Positions 1 through 8,635 of a stretch of 61,521 nucleotides of DNA are shown piece by piece; position 1 is the first letter of the stretch, and every line of letters starts with the position of its first letter. Below the pieces are notes generated by a model. It worked only from the letters and a program-made list of their open reading frames with translations. It did no database searches and was not told the origin of the DNA. The translations under genes and the position numbers were made by a program. Source of the DNA: an uncultured Candidatus Actinomarina sp. (GTDB lineage: Bacteria > Actinomycetota > Acidimicrobiia > Actinomarinales > Actinomarinaceae); NCBI GenBank assembly GCA_902625455.1, contig CACOBL010000007.1, positions 1 through 61,521 of the forward strand, written 5' to 3'.

Positions 1-1
1 A

Positions 2-97
2 TGGTTAGTGAAATTTACTGTCACTGTTGAAATTGAAGGTAAAGAAAAGCCTGCAGCAGTTGTAGAAGCACTAACTTTATATGTAGTAAACGAGTAA
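2..97 (+). CDS. MaoC-like acyl dehydratase, C-terminal end only
   Basis: An open frame enters from the left edge and stops with TAA at 95-97, so only the last 31 residues are visible. They read as a beta-strand followed by ...[18 protein letters not shown]..., which resembles the end of the hot-dog fold in actinobacterial MaoC-family (R)-enoyl-CoA hydratases (typically 'G.dKPa.vae...ry'). It lies 14 bases upstream of the thiolase on the same strand, which fits a beta-oxidation-type operon. The identification rests on a short tail and gene context, so it is tentative; the start and catalytic Asp/His lie outside the window. Confidence 0.5.
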   Translation, partial: WLVKFTVTVEIEGKEKPAAVVEALTLYVVNE

Positions 98-111
98 TCA
101 AGGAGATATTT

Positions 112-1290
112 ATGAGAGAAGCAGTCATTGTTTCAGCAGCAAGAACACCGATTGGTAAGGCTTATAGAGGGGCTTACAACAAAACTGCCGCTCCAACACT
201 AGCTTCCTATTCAATCAAGGAAGCTGTGGATAGAGCTGGGATTGATCCTAATGAAGTTGAAGATGTTGTGATGGGATGCGCACAGCAACAAGGATCACAA
301 GCAATCAATATAGGTAGGTTGTCTGGTATTGCGGCCGGATTGCCAGATAATGTACCTGGAATGACAATTGACAGACAGTGCTCATCAGGAATGATGGCAA
401 TTGCAACTGCTTCTAAACAAGTTATAACTGACAACATGGATATTGTCATCGCTGGTGGTGTAGAGTCTATATCGCTTGTTCAAACTCCAGAGTTTAGGGT
501 AGAAATAGATCCAAATGTAACAGCTCATGCTCAACATGCTTATATGCCTATGATTGAAACAGCAGATCTTGTAGCTGAAAAATACAGTGTATCCAGAGAA
601 AGTCAGGATGAATACTCATTACAAAGCCAGATAAGAACTGCTGCAGCACAGGAATCAGATTTATATAAAGATGAAATAATATCTACAAAAACTATAAAAT
701 TAGTAAAAGATAAAGAGACTGGTGAAGTCTCAGAACAAGAAGTTACGCTGGAGAAAGATGAAGGAAATAGACCAGAGACAAATATAGAAGGTCTATCCTC
801 ATTAATCCCGGTATATGGAGAAGATAAATACATAACTGCAGGAAATGCATCACAATTATCAGATGGGTCTGCTTCTGTAGTAGTAATGGAATCTAAAGTT
901 GCAGAAAACAAAGGTCTTAACCCGCTTGGTTATTATCGTGGTATGGCGGTTGCAGGCCTAGCTCCTGAAGAAATGGGAATTGGACCAATATATGCGGTTC
1001 CAAAATTACTAGAAAAGTACAACTTGAGTATCGATGATATTGGGCTTTGGGAGTTAAACGAAGCTTTCGCGGTACAAGCTTTATATTGCAGAGATTTCTT
1101 AGGTATAGACAACGAAATTTATAATGTTAATGGTGGTTCAATATCTATTGGACACCCATATGGAATGACTGGTGCAAGAATGACTATACATGCTCTTATG
1201 GAAGGTAAGAGAAGAGGAGCAAAATATGTCGTAGTCACAATGTGTGTCGGAGGCGGTATGGGTGCTGCTGGACTTTTTGAAGTTATATAA
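112..1290 (+). CDS. Acetyl-CoA C-acyltransferase (thiolase)
   Basis: A 392-residue thiolase, the usual length for the family. It cleaves 3-ketoacyl-CoA (or condenses acetyl-CoA) in the cytoplasm. The nucleophilic Cys is C90 in 'QCSSGM'; the His is in '[10 protein letters not shown]' near residue 348, and the second Cys is in 'CVGGGMG' near residue 378. All three are intact. A strong Shine-Dalgarno AAGGAG precedes the ATG. It follows the MaoC-like tail and precedes a quinone oxidoreductase gene, and the acyl-CoA dehydrogenase, SDR and acyl-CoA ligase genes are nearby on the other strand. Degradative FadA is more likely than a biosynthetic thiolase, judged only from context. Confidence 0.93.
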   Translation: MREAVIVSAARTPIGKAYRGAYNKTAAPTLASYSIKEAVDRAGIDPNEVEDVVMGCAQQQGSQAINIGRLSGIAAGLPDNVPGMTIDRQCSSGMMAIATASKQVITDNMDIVIAGGVESISLVQTPEFRVEIDPNVTAHAQHAYMPMIETADLVAEKYSVSRESQDEYSLQSQIRTAAAQESDLYKDEIISTKTIKLVKDKETGEVSEQEVTLEKDEGNRPETNIEGLSSLIPVYGEDKYITAGNASQLSDGSASVVVMESKVAENKGLNPLGYYRGMAVAGLAPEEMGIGPIYAVPKLLEKYNLSIDDIGLWELNEAFAVQALYCRDFLGIDNEIYNVNGGSISIGHPYGMTGARMTIHALMEGKRRGAKYVVVTMCVGGGMGAAGLFEVI

Positions 1291-1336
1291 TATTTTTAAT
1301 TTTTTTAAAATTGTCTGGATTTAAGGTAAGGAAATC

Positions 1337-2308
1337 ATGAAAGCTGTAGTTTGCACTGAGTTGGGCTTACCTAATCTCCTAAAAATTAATGAAATAGAAA
1401 AACCAAATGTAGAAAATGGTGAGGTACTCATAAAGGTTGAAGTTGCTGGAGTTAATTTTCCAGATGCTTTATTAGTACAAGGAAAATATCAAATTGTCTT
1501 GGATCCACCATTTGTACCTGGTAATGAGGTATGTGGCGTTATTGAAGAAGTAGGTGAAGGAGTAAAAATAGCAGTTGGCACAAAAGTTATCGGACTACCA
1601 CCTATTGGTGGCTTTTCAGAATATGTCTCAATCAACAAAAATCTGGTTATACCTGTTAATGATGAATTTGATTCATTAGTAGGAGCTAGCCTGCCAATTA
1701 ATTATGGAACCGCATATTATGCTTTAAAACGCAGAGCAAATGCTCAACCTGGTGAGTCATTACTAGTGCTAGGAGCATCAGGAGGTATAGGCACAGCCGC
1801 AATTCAACTTGCACACATCATGGGTTTAAAAACTATATGCGCAGTGAGTTCTGATGAAAAAGAAAACTATGTAAAAAGTTTAGGGGCAAACGAAGTTGTG
1901 AGATACGATAATACAGATTTAAAGGAAACAGTTAAAGATTTAACGAACGGTAAGGGTGTTGATATAGTCATAGATCCTGTCGGAGGAAAAGTAACTGAAC
2001 AAGCATTAAGAGCAACTGCATTCAATGGGAGACTTCTTGTAATAGGCTTTGCAAATGGTGAAATTCCAAAAATATCACTTAATCTGACACTTGTAAAAGG
2101 TATTTCAATAGTTGGTGTTTGGTGGGGAAGGTGGACTAACACATCTCCTAATGAGACAGCTGAAGATTTTACCGAATTAATTTCTTTTATTAATGATAAT
2201 AAATTAAAAATTGTTCCAAAAAATATTTACAGAATTGAGGAAGCCCCTACAGCTCTTGAAAATTTTTTAAAAAGAAAAAATATAGGTAAATCTGTAATTA
2301 AAATTTAG
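1337..2308 (+). CDS. NADPH:quinone oxidoreductase family protein (MDR superfamily)
   Basis: A 323-residue medium-chain dehydrogenase/reductase of the zeta-crystallin/QOR type. The N-terminal GroES-like domain has 'GVNFPDALLVQGKY' and 'PGNEVCGVIEEVG'. The Rossmann domain has 'VLGASGGIGTAAIQLA' (about residues 143-158). Zinc-binding cysteines are absent, as expected for the QOR subgroup. It probably reduces quinones or enoyl/enone substrates with NADPH; the true substrate is unknown. It is preceded by an AAGG..AAGG purine-rich ribosome site, follows the thiolase by 46 bases, and its stop overlaps the nfuA stop tail-to-tail by 4 bases. Confidence 0.85.
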   Translation: MKAVVCTELGLPNLLKINEIEKPNVENGEVLIKVEVAGVNFPDALLVQGKYQIVLDPPFVPGNEVCGVIEEVGEGVKIAVGTKVIGLPPIGGFSEYVSINKNLVIPVNDEFDSLVGASLPINYGTAYYALKRRANAQPGESLLVLGASGGIGTAAIQLAHIMGLKTICAVSSDEKENYVKSLGANEVVRYDNTDLKETVKDLTNGKGVDIVIDPVGGKVTEQALRATAFNGRLLVIGFANGEIPKISLNLTLVKGISIVGVWWGRWTNTSPNETAEDFTELISFINDNKLKIVPKNIYRIEEAPTALENFLKRKNIGKSVIKI

Positions 2309-2931
2309 TGAGAAGCAAAATACGGATTCTCACCAGCAGCATGATCTGTAGCATCAATGATATTTTCTATTTCTGGAACTGCTTCTCTCAAAGAAGCTTC
2401 AATTCCTTGGGTGAGAGTTACCTGAGCCATACCACATCCTTGACATCCACCACCTAATTTTAGATAAATATCATTACCTTCGACGCCAATTAGTTGTGCA
2501 GCTCCTCCATGAGATGCAATTGCTGGATTTATTTGATTTTCCAAAACAGCTTGTACTTTTTCAGCTAGTTCACCTTTCAACTCTGGTAAATCTTCAGGAT
2601 TACCGATCATTGCAGGACTAGGTGTATTTGGATTGTCCATAGTTAATCCTGGTGCTTGATCATCTTCTGACATATCTAAACTTGCACCATCGAATTTTTC
2701 AATATCTTTTGAGGCAATTACAACTGGTAAATCTCCGAAATCTAATCTTTTATCATCTGACCTAGCTTGATCAATGTCTAGAAAACTTAAATCATATGTA
2801 AATTGATTTCCATGAACCCCGTCAATTTGAAGAAAAAGCGCATATTCTTTATCTCCAGGCTCTTGGTCCCTCAATTCAATAATAGTTTTGACTGCTTCAT
2901 CGCCTATATGAAAATTGAAATCTTTACTCAT
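2305..2931 (-). CDS. nfuA: NfuA-like Fe-S biogenesis protein
   Basis: 208 residues. The C-terminal half is a NifU-C/Nfu domain with the cluster-binding CxxC in 'GGGCQGCGMAQVTLTQG' (about residues 161-164). The N-terminal ~100 residues resemble a degenerate A-type (HesB/IscA) scaffold that lacks the usual three cysteines, as in E. coli NfuA. It should receive an assembled 4Fe-4S cluster and pass it to apo-enzymes. The ATG has no clear Shine-Dalgarno, but a TAACAT -10-like hexamer lies 7 bases upstream, compatible with a leaderless message. It is one of three Nfu-related genes in the window (the others are at 26286-26585 and 43696-43968). Confidence 0.85.
   Translation of the reverse strand: MSKDFNFHIGDEAVKTIIELRDQEPGDKEYALFLQIDGVHGNQFTYDLSFLDIDQARSDDKRLDFGDLPVVIASKDIEKFDGASLDMSEDDQAPGLTMDNPNTPSPAMIGNPEDLPELKGELAEKVQAVLENQINPAIASHGGAAQLIGVEGNDIYLKLGGGCQGCGMAQVTLTQGIEASLREAVPEIENIIDATDHAAGENPYFASH
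2308..2333 (-). terminator. Possible intrinsic terminator at the nfuA 3' end
   Basis: A 7-bp inverted repeat (GTGAGAA / TTCTCAC, 12-base loop) sits in the last codons of nfuA. On the minus strand it is followed by TAAATTTTAATT. The stem is short and the T-tract interrupted, so this is a weak candidate for ending nfuA transcription in the convergent junction. Confidence 0.3.
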
Positions 2932-3002
2932 ATATATAATGTTACATGATTTGAGATATGTGAGAAATTTTTTAACATTAAACTAAGTTATAAGTAAGAA
3001 AT

Positions 3003-3617
3003 ATGAAAAAATACTTAATTTCAATTGGTGGAGGTTCTACAAGCAATGTGCTGGACATTGAAAATAATTTCGATGAAATAATAGCTGTTGATTCAGGAAT
3101 AGATCATTTATTTGAACTTTCACTTAATCCAAGTACTTTAATAGGAGATTTAGATTCAATATCAAAAAGTTCTTTAGATAAAGTTAAAGAAAAAGGTATA
3201 AAAATTGTCTCTTTTAATACTAAAAAAGATCAAACAGACTTTGAACTTGCAATAGATTATCTCCAAGAACCAGATAAATCTCAAATATTTATTATTGGTG
3301 GAGAATCAGGAGAGATTGATCATTTAATTTCAATTTTTTTATTAATTCCATCTAAGTCATTTTATGAAAAAATTACGTGGCTTTATGGTGATAAAAAAAT
3401 TATATTTAGAAAAGAACTTAATTTAAATTTAAAAAAATCAACCAAATTTAGCCTAATTCCACTATCAGATTTATCTAATCTATCAATAGATGGAGCTGAA
3501 TGGAATCTAGAAAATAAAAATATTAAATTTGGACAAAGTTTAACTTTAAGAAATGTTGCAGTTGAAGATGAGATAAATATTTACAGCGATAAAGGTATCT
3601 TCGCTTTTATTTATTAA
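3003..3617 (+). CDS. Thiamine pyrophosphokinase
   Basis: 204 residues. It converts thiamine plus ATP to thiamine pyrophosphate. Family motifs appear in order: 'AVDSGIDHL' (nucleotide/metal site), 'LIGDLDSIS', 'KKDQTDFELAIDYL' and 'GGESGEIDH', the TPK catalytic-domain signatures of COG1564. The C-terminal part is a divergent beta-rich thiamine-binding domain. The product would serve TPP enzymes such as the 2-oxoacid oxidoreductase at the right end of the window. It is divergent from nfuA and its end overlaps the acyl-CoA dehydrogenase end by 4 bases. The ribosome site is weak. Confidence 0.85.
   Translation: MKKYLISIGGGSTSNVLDIENNFDEIIAVDSGIDHLFELSLNPSTLIGDLDSISKSSLDKVKEKGIKIVSFNTKKDQTDFELAIDYLQEPDKSQIFIIGGESGEIDHLISIFLLIPSKSFYEKITWLYGDKKIIFRKELNLNLKKSTKFSLIPLSDLSNLSIDGAEWNLENKNIKFGQSLTLRNVAVEDEINIYSDKGIFAFIY
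3585..3612 (+). terminator. Possible terminator inside the 3' end of the thiamine pyrophosphokinase gene
   Basis: AGCGA ... TCGCT (5-bp stem, or an alternative GATA/TATC stem) is followed by TTTATTT just before the stop codon. It overlaps coding sequence, which is plausible in this compact genome, but the stem is short and unproven. Confidence 0.3.
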
Positions 3618-4831
3618 GATCTAGGAATATCTTTCCAAGCTTTATCTTTATCAAGTTTTGGTTCACTGGGGAGTCCAAGAACTCTTTCAGCAATAATATT
3701 TCTCATAATCTCAGACGTACCACCTTCAATTGAATTAGCTCTTGATCTTAGAAACAAACTTTGTGTATCAGTAAATCCAAAAGTCTCATTTTCAAAATTT
3801 AATTCAGGTTGGGTTAATGCGTAACCTCTTGGAAACAAAAGCCCATCGTTACCCAACATATCCATACCAAATTCATATGAAGCTTTATTAATTTCAGCTT
3901 CATATAATTTACTTGTTGACCCTTCTGGTCCAGGAGTTCCCTTTTCTCTATTTTCAACTGCTCTCATATTTGTTAATCTGACAGCTTCTTGTTCTATCCA
4001 GAGTTTTATAAGCTTATCTCTTGTAACTGGATCATTTAAATTTTTTTCTTTCCAAAGTTGGACAAGATGTCCTGGGGCGCCACTACCTCTTTCCCTAACA
4101 TTACCTCCAATTGCAACTCTTTCATTCATTAAAATTGTAAGGGAAACTCTCCACCCCTCTCCTAAAGATCCCAATATATTTTCTTTAGGTATCTTTACAT
4201 CAGTAAAGTAAACTTCATTAAATTCAGCTTCACCAGTAATTTGTCTTAGTGGTCTTACGTCGACACCATCAGATTCCATATCAACTATAAAAAATGTTAG
4301 ACCTCTATGTTTGGGAACATTAGGATCTGTTCTTGTGACTATTAATCCCCATTTTGCTAAATGACCTAATGTTGTCCATACCTTTTGACCATTAACTATA
4401 TATCCATCTCCATCATCCACAGCTTTTGTTGATAGACTTGCCAAATCAGATCCAGAACCTGGTTCTGAAAATAACTGGCACCAGATTTCTTCTGTGGTAA
4501 ACATTGGCCTTAAATATTTAGATATTTGGTCTTCTGTGCCATATTCAATAATTGTTGGTGCCCCCATTCCAACTCCAAGAATATTTGCTACTCTATTTTG
4601 TTGAGAAATGCCTTCATTTCTAAGAGTTTCAATCACCAAAAGTTGATATTTAGGATTTATACCAAGACCTCCTGCACCTTCAGGAAACTGTACCCAAGCT
4701 AGACCCAAGTCAAATTGTTTTCCCCAAAATTCTTTTATATCATCATTATCTTTTCTAAAGTCAATGAGTTCTTGCAGCTTATTTTTAACCAGTTCTTCTG
4801 CATCTGAGGGTTTGGTATCGATTTTTGTCAT
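3614..4831 (-). CDS. Acyl-CoA dehydrogenase (FadE-like)
   Basis: 405 residues, typical for an FAD-dependent acyl-CoA dehydrogenase. It oxidises acyl-CoA to trans-2-enoyl-CoA and passes electrons to ETF. Visible landmarks are 'WCQLFSEPGSGSDLASL' (FAD/substrate loop), 'NGQKVWTTLGH' (FAD), 'GWRVSLTILMNERV', and the C-terminal 'SIEGGTSEIMRNIIAERVLG', which carries the FAD-contacting segment common to mycobacterial FadE proteins. It is the last gene of a minus-strand run fadD, SDR, fadE. The exact chain length and substrate (fatty acyl, steroid or other) cannot be told from sequence alone. Confidence 0.92.
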   Translation of the reverse strand: MTKIDTKPSDAEELVKNKLQELIDFRKDNDDIKEFWGKQFDLGLAWVQFPEGAGGLGINPKYQLLVIETLRNEGISQQNRVANILGVGMGAPTIIEYGTEDQISKYLRPMFTTEEIWCQLFSEPGSGSDLASLSTKAVDDGDGYIVNGQKVWTTLGHLAKWGLIVTRTDPNVPKHRGLTFFIVDMESDGVDVRPLRQITGEAEFNEVYFTDVKIPKENILGSLGEGWRVSLTILMNERVAIGGNVRERGSGAPGHLVQLWKEKNLNDPVTRDKLIKLWIEQEAVRLTNMRAVENREKGTPGPEGSTSKLYEAEINKASYEFGMDMLGNDGLLFPRGYALTQPELNFENETFGFTDTQSLFLRSRANSIEGGTSEIMRNIIAERVLGLPSEPKLDKDKAWKDIPRS

Positions 4832-4861
4832 AAAAAATTATACATCAGAATAATTAGAAAA

Positions 4862-5764
4862 CTAATTTCCTTGAATTGCTTTTTGAATTATAACTAATTC
4901 ATCTTCGTTGCTTAAAGGGTATGTGCCATTAACAATTGTTCTGATCTCATCAATATTGCTAGCAATATCTTCAGCTGATGCACTTGTGTTTACATAACCT
5001 TTATGGGTAATAATTCCAATACGTGCAAATCTACCAGCAGCTACGCCAAATATTTCATGTGATGGCTCACAAGCCTCAGAAGCAAGATAAGTTACCATTG
5101 GAGTTACTAACTCAGGTCCAAAAAGCTTACCAACATCTTCTGGAAGTAATGCTTCTGTCATTCGTGTATAAGCTGTCGGAGCAATTACATTGACTTTAAT
5201 ATTATATTTAGCACCTTCAATTGCCAAAACATTTGTAAGGCCTACAATTCCCATTTTTGCCGCACCATAATTTGATTGCCCAAAATTGCCAAATAAACCA
5301 GAAGGTGATGCTACATTTACAATTCTTCCATAATTTTGTTCTTTCATTACCTTAAAAGCTGGCTGAGAGACAAAAAATGTACCTTTCAAATGAACATCGA
5401 TAATTAATGAAAGTTCTTCTTCAGTCATTTTTGCAAAACTTTTATCACGTAAAATTCCTGCATTATTAATTACTGCATCAACTGTACCAAAATTATCTAT
5501 AGCTGTTTGTACAATTGCTTCTCCTCCCTCTGGTGTTGCAACTGAGTCATAATTTGCTACGGCCTCACCGCCATTAGTAATAATTTCATTAACAACTTCA
5601 TCAGCTGGAGAACTACCAGAGCCTGAACCGTCGACTGAGCCACCTAAATCATTGACAACAACTTTTGCACCTCTGTTACCAAGTTCGATAGCGTACGCTT
5701 TTCCTAATCCGTTTCCAGCACCAGTAACGATTACCGCTCTATCCTCAAAAGATATATCTGACAT
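4862..5764 (-). CDS. SDR-family 3-hydroxyacyl-CoA dehydrogenase-like oxidoreductase
   Basis: 300 residues. It is a short-chain dehydrogenase of the peroxisomal MFE-2 / 17beta-HSD4 type: cofactor loop 'TGAGNGLGKAYA', 'VVNDLGGSVDGSG', 'NNAGILRD', the catalytic stretch 'NVASPSGLFGNFGQSNYGAAK' with Ser, Tyr and Lys present, and a C-terminal extension of about 60 residues. Bacterial relatives beside fadE/MaoC genes are (R)-3-hydroxyacyl-CoA dehydrogenases, which fits the MaoC-like gene at the left edge. It lies 4 bases after fadD and 30 bases before fadE on the same strand, so a shared transcript is likely. Confidence 0.85.
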   Translation of the reverse strand: MSDISFEDRAVIVTGAGNGLGKAYAIELGNRGAKVVVNDLGGSVDGSGSGSSPADEVVNEIITNGGEAVANYDSVATPEGGEAIVQTAIDNFGTVDAVINNAGILRDKSFAKMTEEELSLIIDVHLKGTFFVSQPAFKVMKEQNYGRIVNVASPSGLFGNFGQSNYGAAKMGIVGLTNVLAIEGAKYNIKVNVIAPTAYTRMTEALLPEDVGKLFGPELVTPMVTYLASEACEPSHEIFGVAAGRFARIGIITHKGYVNTSASAEDIASNIDEIRTIVNGTYPLSNEDELVIIQKAIQGN

Positions 5765-5768
5765 TTAT

Positions 5769-7694
5769 TTAACCTTCCTCATACATTGATTCAATTTCAT
5801 CATTATACATCTCAGCAATAACATTACGCTTCAGTTTTAAAGTAGGTGTCAACTCTCCACTTGAATCGGTCCATTCTTTTTCTAACACTACAAATTTTTT
5901 AACTTGTTGAACTTGTGCGACTTGAGAGTTAGCTTCATCAACTTGCTTCTGTATTGCATCAATAACTAATTTATCCTTTGACATGCTCTCAATAGAATAT
6001 TCTATGTTATTATCTGAAGCCCAAGCTTCTGCCCCTCCATCACCATCTAGGACAATCAAAGCTGAAAGATATTTCTTCCCATCACCAACAACACAAACTT
6101 GACCAATCAATTGATGTGGTTTTATTAAATCTTCAACTTCAACGGGAGCAATGTTTTTTCCAGCTGAAGTAATAAGGATTTCTTTTTTTCTTCCAATTAT
6201 CTTTACATAACCTTCATCATCAATCTCTGCTAAGTCACCAGTATGTAGCCAACCATCGGAATCAAATGTTTCTTTAGTTTGTTCTTCAGATTTGAAATAT
6301 CCTTGAGCAACGTGATTGCCTTTAATACATAATTCTCCATCTTCCATAACTTTTACTTCAGTTCCAGGAATAGGAATACCTACTTTACCGATAGGATTTA
6401 ATACACTTGGAACTTTAATTGAATCTACTTTTAATCTTTTTTCAAAAGATTCAACTGCATTACCTGGTACACCTATTGTTGCAGGCCCAGTATCCTCAGT
6501 CATTCCGTAAATTTCTGTTACGTCTATTCCGATTGCATGAAACCACCTATGAACATCTTTATTCATTGGAGCTGCAGCAGTTACAAAATATTCAGTATCA
6601 ACTATTCCAAGTCCTTCTTTAAATTTTGAAAAGACTAATTTTGCAAAGATTTTATCTTTTAGACCTACCATAAATGGAACCGATTCTCCATTTTGCTCAT
6701 AATCGACTTTCTCAAGTCCATTTTGAATAGCTTTAGCGATTAGATCTTTTTTAGGATTTTCCTCAATTTTTGCTTCGAGTCCTGCCTTAAACTTTTCCCA
6801 AACTCTTGGAACAGCAAGAAATACTGATGGTTTAATTGTAGGTAACGCCTCTTTCATATCTTCAAGTACGGGAACAGGAAAAATTTGACCAATTCTGTAA
6901 ATTGCTTGATAGTGATCACCTGCACGGGCTGCAATATGAGCCATTGGTAGGTAAGAAACTATTCTTGGAAATTTTGTGGCAGGAATCATTTGACCAAACA
7001 AACTTTCAATAGTCCATAGAACATTTTTATGCGATATCATCACACCTTTAGGCTTGCCAGTTGTACCAGAAGTAAAAATGAGACAAGCTAAGGAGTCGGG
7101 TGTCACTGTAGCTATAGCAGAGTCAAGTTTTGAACTATCCTCGCTATTTATACTTTTACCTTTTTCAATTAATTCGTGATAACTGTAAACATAATCAAGA
7201 TCTTTCTTTTCTTCATATCCATCTATAAGAACAATTGCGTTTAAATTAATACAATCTTTTTTTGCTTTGTTTACCTCTTCAAATAATTCAAGATCTCCGA
7301 CTATTGCAACTTTAGCCTCCATTAAATTTGCTACATATTCAATTTGGGAATACTTTAGTTGCTTATATAAAGTTGATGGTGTGGCGCCTGAGTAAACAAT
7401 TCCTAAATCAGCAATATTATGTTCTTTAGTATTGTTAGACATAATAAAAGCTGTATCTCCTGGACCCAACCCTAAAGTCATTAGTCCAGATGCTAAATTT
7501 TTTGATGTCTCTCTATATTCAGACCATGAAATAGAATCCCATGCAGAGTACTCTGCGTTTGCAGGTGAATTAAGAGCTGGATGGTCAGGATACTCATTAG
7601 CATTTCGATCTATAAAGTCTAATAAAGTCATTCCTTCAACAGCTGATGTAATTAAGCTCTCTTGACTTTTTAAATATTCATGTAATTTTGACAA
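5769..7694 (-). CDS. Long-chain acyl-CoA synthetase (AMP-forming)
   Basis: 641 residues, the long FadD15/FACL-type acyl-CoA ligase. It activates fatty acids with ATP and CoA. The P-loop is 'LIFTSGTTGKPKGVMISH' and the A5 motif is 'EIYGMTEDTGPATIG'. The later motifs are 'GWLHTGDLAEIDDEGYVKIIGR' (in part) and 'KKEILITSAGKNIAP' with the adenylation Lys region. It starts at TTG with a good GGAGG four bases upstream. It heads the fadD-SDR-fadE run and lies 74 bases downstream of malG on the same strand; no terminator is evident in that gap. Confidence 0.92.
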   Translation of the reverse strand: MSKLHEYLKSQESLITSAVEGMTLLDFIDRNANEYPDHPALNSPANAEYSAWDSISWSEYRETSKNLASGLMTLGLGPGDTAFIMSNNTKEHNIADLGIVYSGATPSTLYKQLKYSQIEYVANLMEAKVAIVGDLELFEEVNKAKKDCINLNAIVLIDGYEEKKDLDYVYSYHELIEKGKSINSEDSSKLDSAIATVTPDSLACLIFTSGTTGKPKGVMISHKNVLWTIESLFGQMIPATKFPRIVSYLPMAHIAARAGDHYQAIYRIGQIFPVPVLEDMKEALPTIKPSVFLAVPRVWEKFKAGLEAKIEENPKKDLIAKAIQNGLEKVDYEQNGESVPFMVGLKDKIFAKLVFSKFKEGLGIVDTEYFVTAAAPMNKDVHRWFHAIGIDVTEIYGMTEDTGPATIGVPGNAVESFEKRLKVDSIKVPSVLNPIGKVGIPIPGTEVKVMEDGELCIKGNHVAQGYFKSEEQTKETFDSDGWLHTGDLAEIDDEGYVKIIGRKKEILITSAGKNIAPVEVEDLIKPHQLIGQVCVVGDGKKYLSALIVLDGDGGAEAWASDNNIEYSIESMSKDKLVIDAIQKQVDEANSQVAQVQQVKKFVVLEKEWTDSSGELTPTLKLKRNVIAEMYNDEIESMYEEG

Positions 7695-7768
7695 ATTTCC
7701 TCCAATAAAGTGCTACTTAAATTTTAATGTTTTATATACAAATTCTCTAATCTAAAGTGCTTTTTTAA

Positions 7769-8635
7769 TCAGCCCTTTACAGATCCTGCAGTTAAACCAC
7801 CAGTAATTTGTTTTTGGAAAAATATAAATAAAACAGCAATTGGAGTAGCTGCGATTACTGATGATGCTGCTATCACTCCCCAATCAGCATTAAAATCATC
7901 AACAAATACAGTATTTATACCTACCGCAACAGTCCATAAGTTTTTATCTTTCAAAAAAATTGCGGCAAGAATGAAATCAGAATAAATTCCAATAAAAGTA
8001 ATTACAAAAATTACAACTAAAATTGGTCTTGCAAGTGGGGCAATTATCTTTCTAAATATTTGATATTCTGAAGCTCCATCTACTTTTGCTGCTTCATCTA
8101 ACGAAGGTGATATAGTATCCATAAATCCTTTAATAAGCCAAGAATTAAATCCAATTGATCCTCCTAAATAAACCAAGATAAGACCAAAATGGGTACCTAA
8201 TCCCATAAAAGGCGCAACATCACTAATTTGAAAAAATAACAAGTAAATAGCTACAAATGCGAGGAAAGAAGGGAACATTTGAACTATTACTAAAGTCAAT
8301 AAACCTGTTCTTCTTCCTTTAAACTGTAATCTAGAAAATGCAAATGCTGCTAAAGTGCCCAGAAATACATTAAATAATGCAGCTAAAAATGCGACTTTAT
8401 AAGTGTTGTATAACCATTGAAAATATGGTACTAAAGGGTCTCCTGACAAAAGTTTGTAATGTTTAAGTGTCAGTGAATTTGGGACCAACTTAGAATTTGT
8501 TAAATTAGCAAAATCAGCAAAAGAGTTAGTGAGGACAAAAAGTATTGGATAGATCGCAAAAGTTACAAATATCAATCCTACAAGATGTCTCCAGCCATAC
8601 TCTTTAAACCATTTAGTAAATTTAGATATTTCCAT
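7769..8635 (-). CDS. malG: Maltose/maltodextrin ABC transporter permease MalG
   Basis: 288 residues with six predicted membrane segments. The ABC permease EAA loop is 'SLDEAAKVDGASEYQIFRKI' near residue 180, which docks to the ATPase. The C-terminal 'GGLTAGSVKG' is typical of MalG proteins. It would form the channel with MalF and receive sugar from MalE. Its start overlaps the end of malF by 14 bases, indicating coupled translation. No malK/msiK ATPase is in the window, so an ATPase encoded elsewhere must power it, as with MsiK in other actinobacteria. Confidence 0.92.
   Translation of the reverse strand: MEISKFTKWFKEYGWRHLVGLIFVTFAIYPILFVLTNSFADFANLTNSKLVPNSLTLKHYKLLSGDPLVPYFQWLYNTYKVAFLAALFNVFLGTLAAFAFSRLQFKGRRTGLLTLVIVQMFPSFLAFVAIYLLFFQISDVAPFMGLGTHFGLILVYLGGSIGFNSWLIKGFMDTISPSLDEAAKVDGASEYQIFRKIIAPLARPILVVIFVITFIGIYSDFILAAIFLKDKNLWTVAVGINTVFVDDFNADWGVIAASSVIAATPIAVLFIFFQKQITGGLTAGSVKG

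Noticed and set aside
7706..7761. Direct repeat TAAAGTGCT between malG and fadD
   Set aside because: A nine-base match in A/T-rich sequence with no symmetry or promoter context; likely chance.
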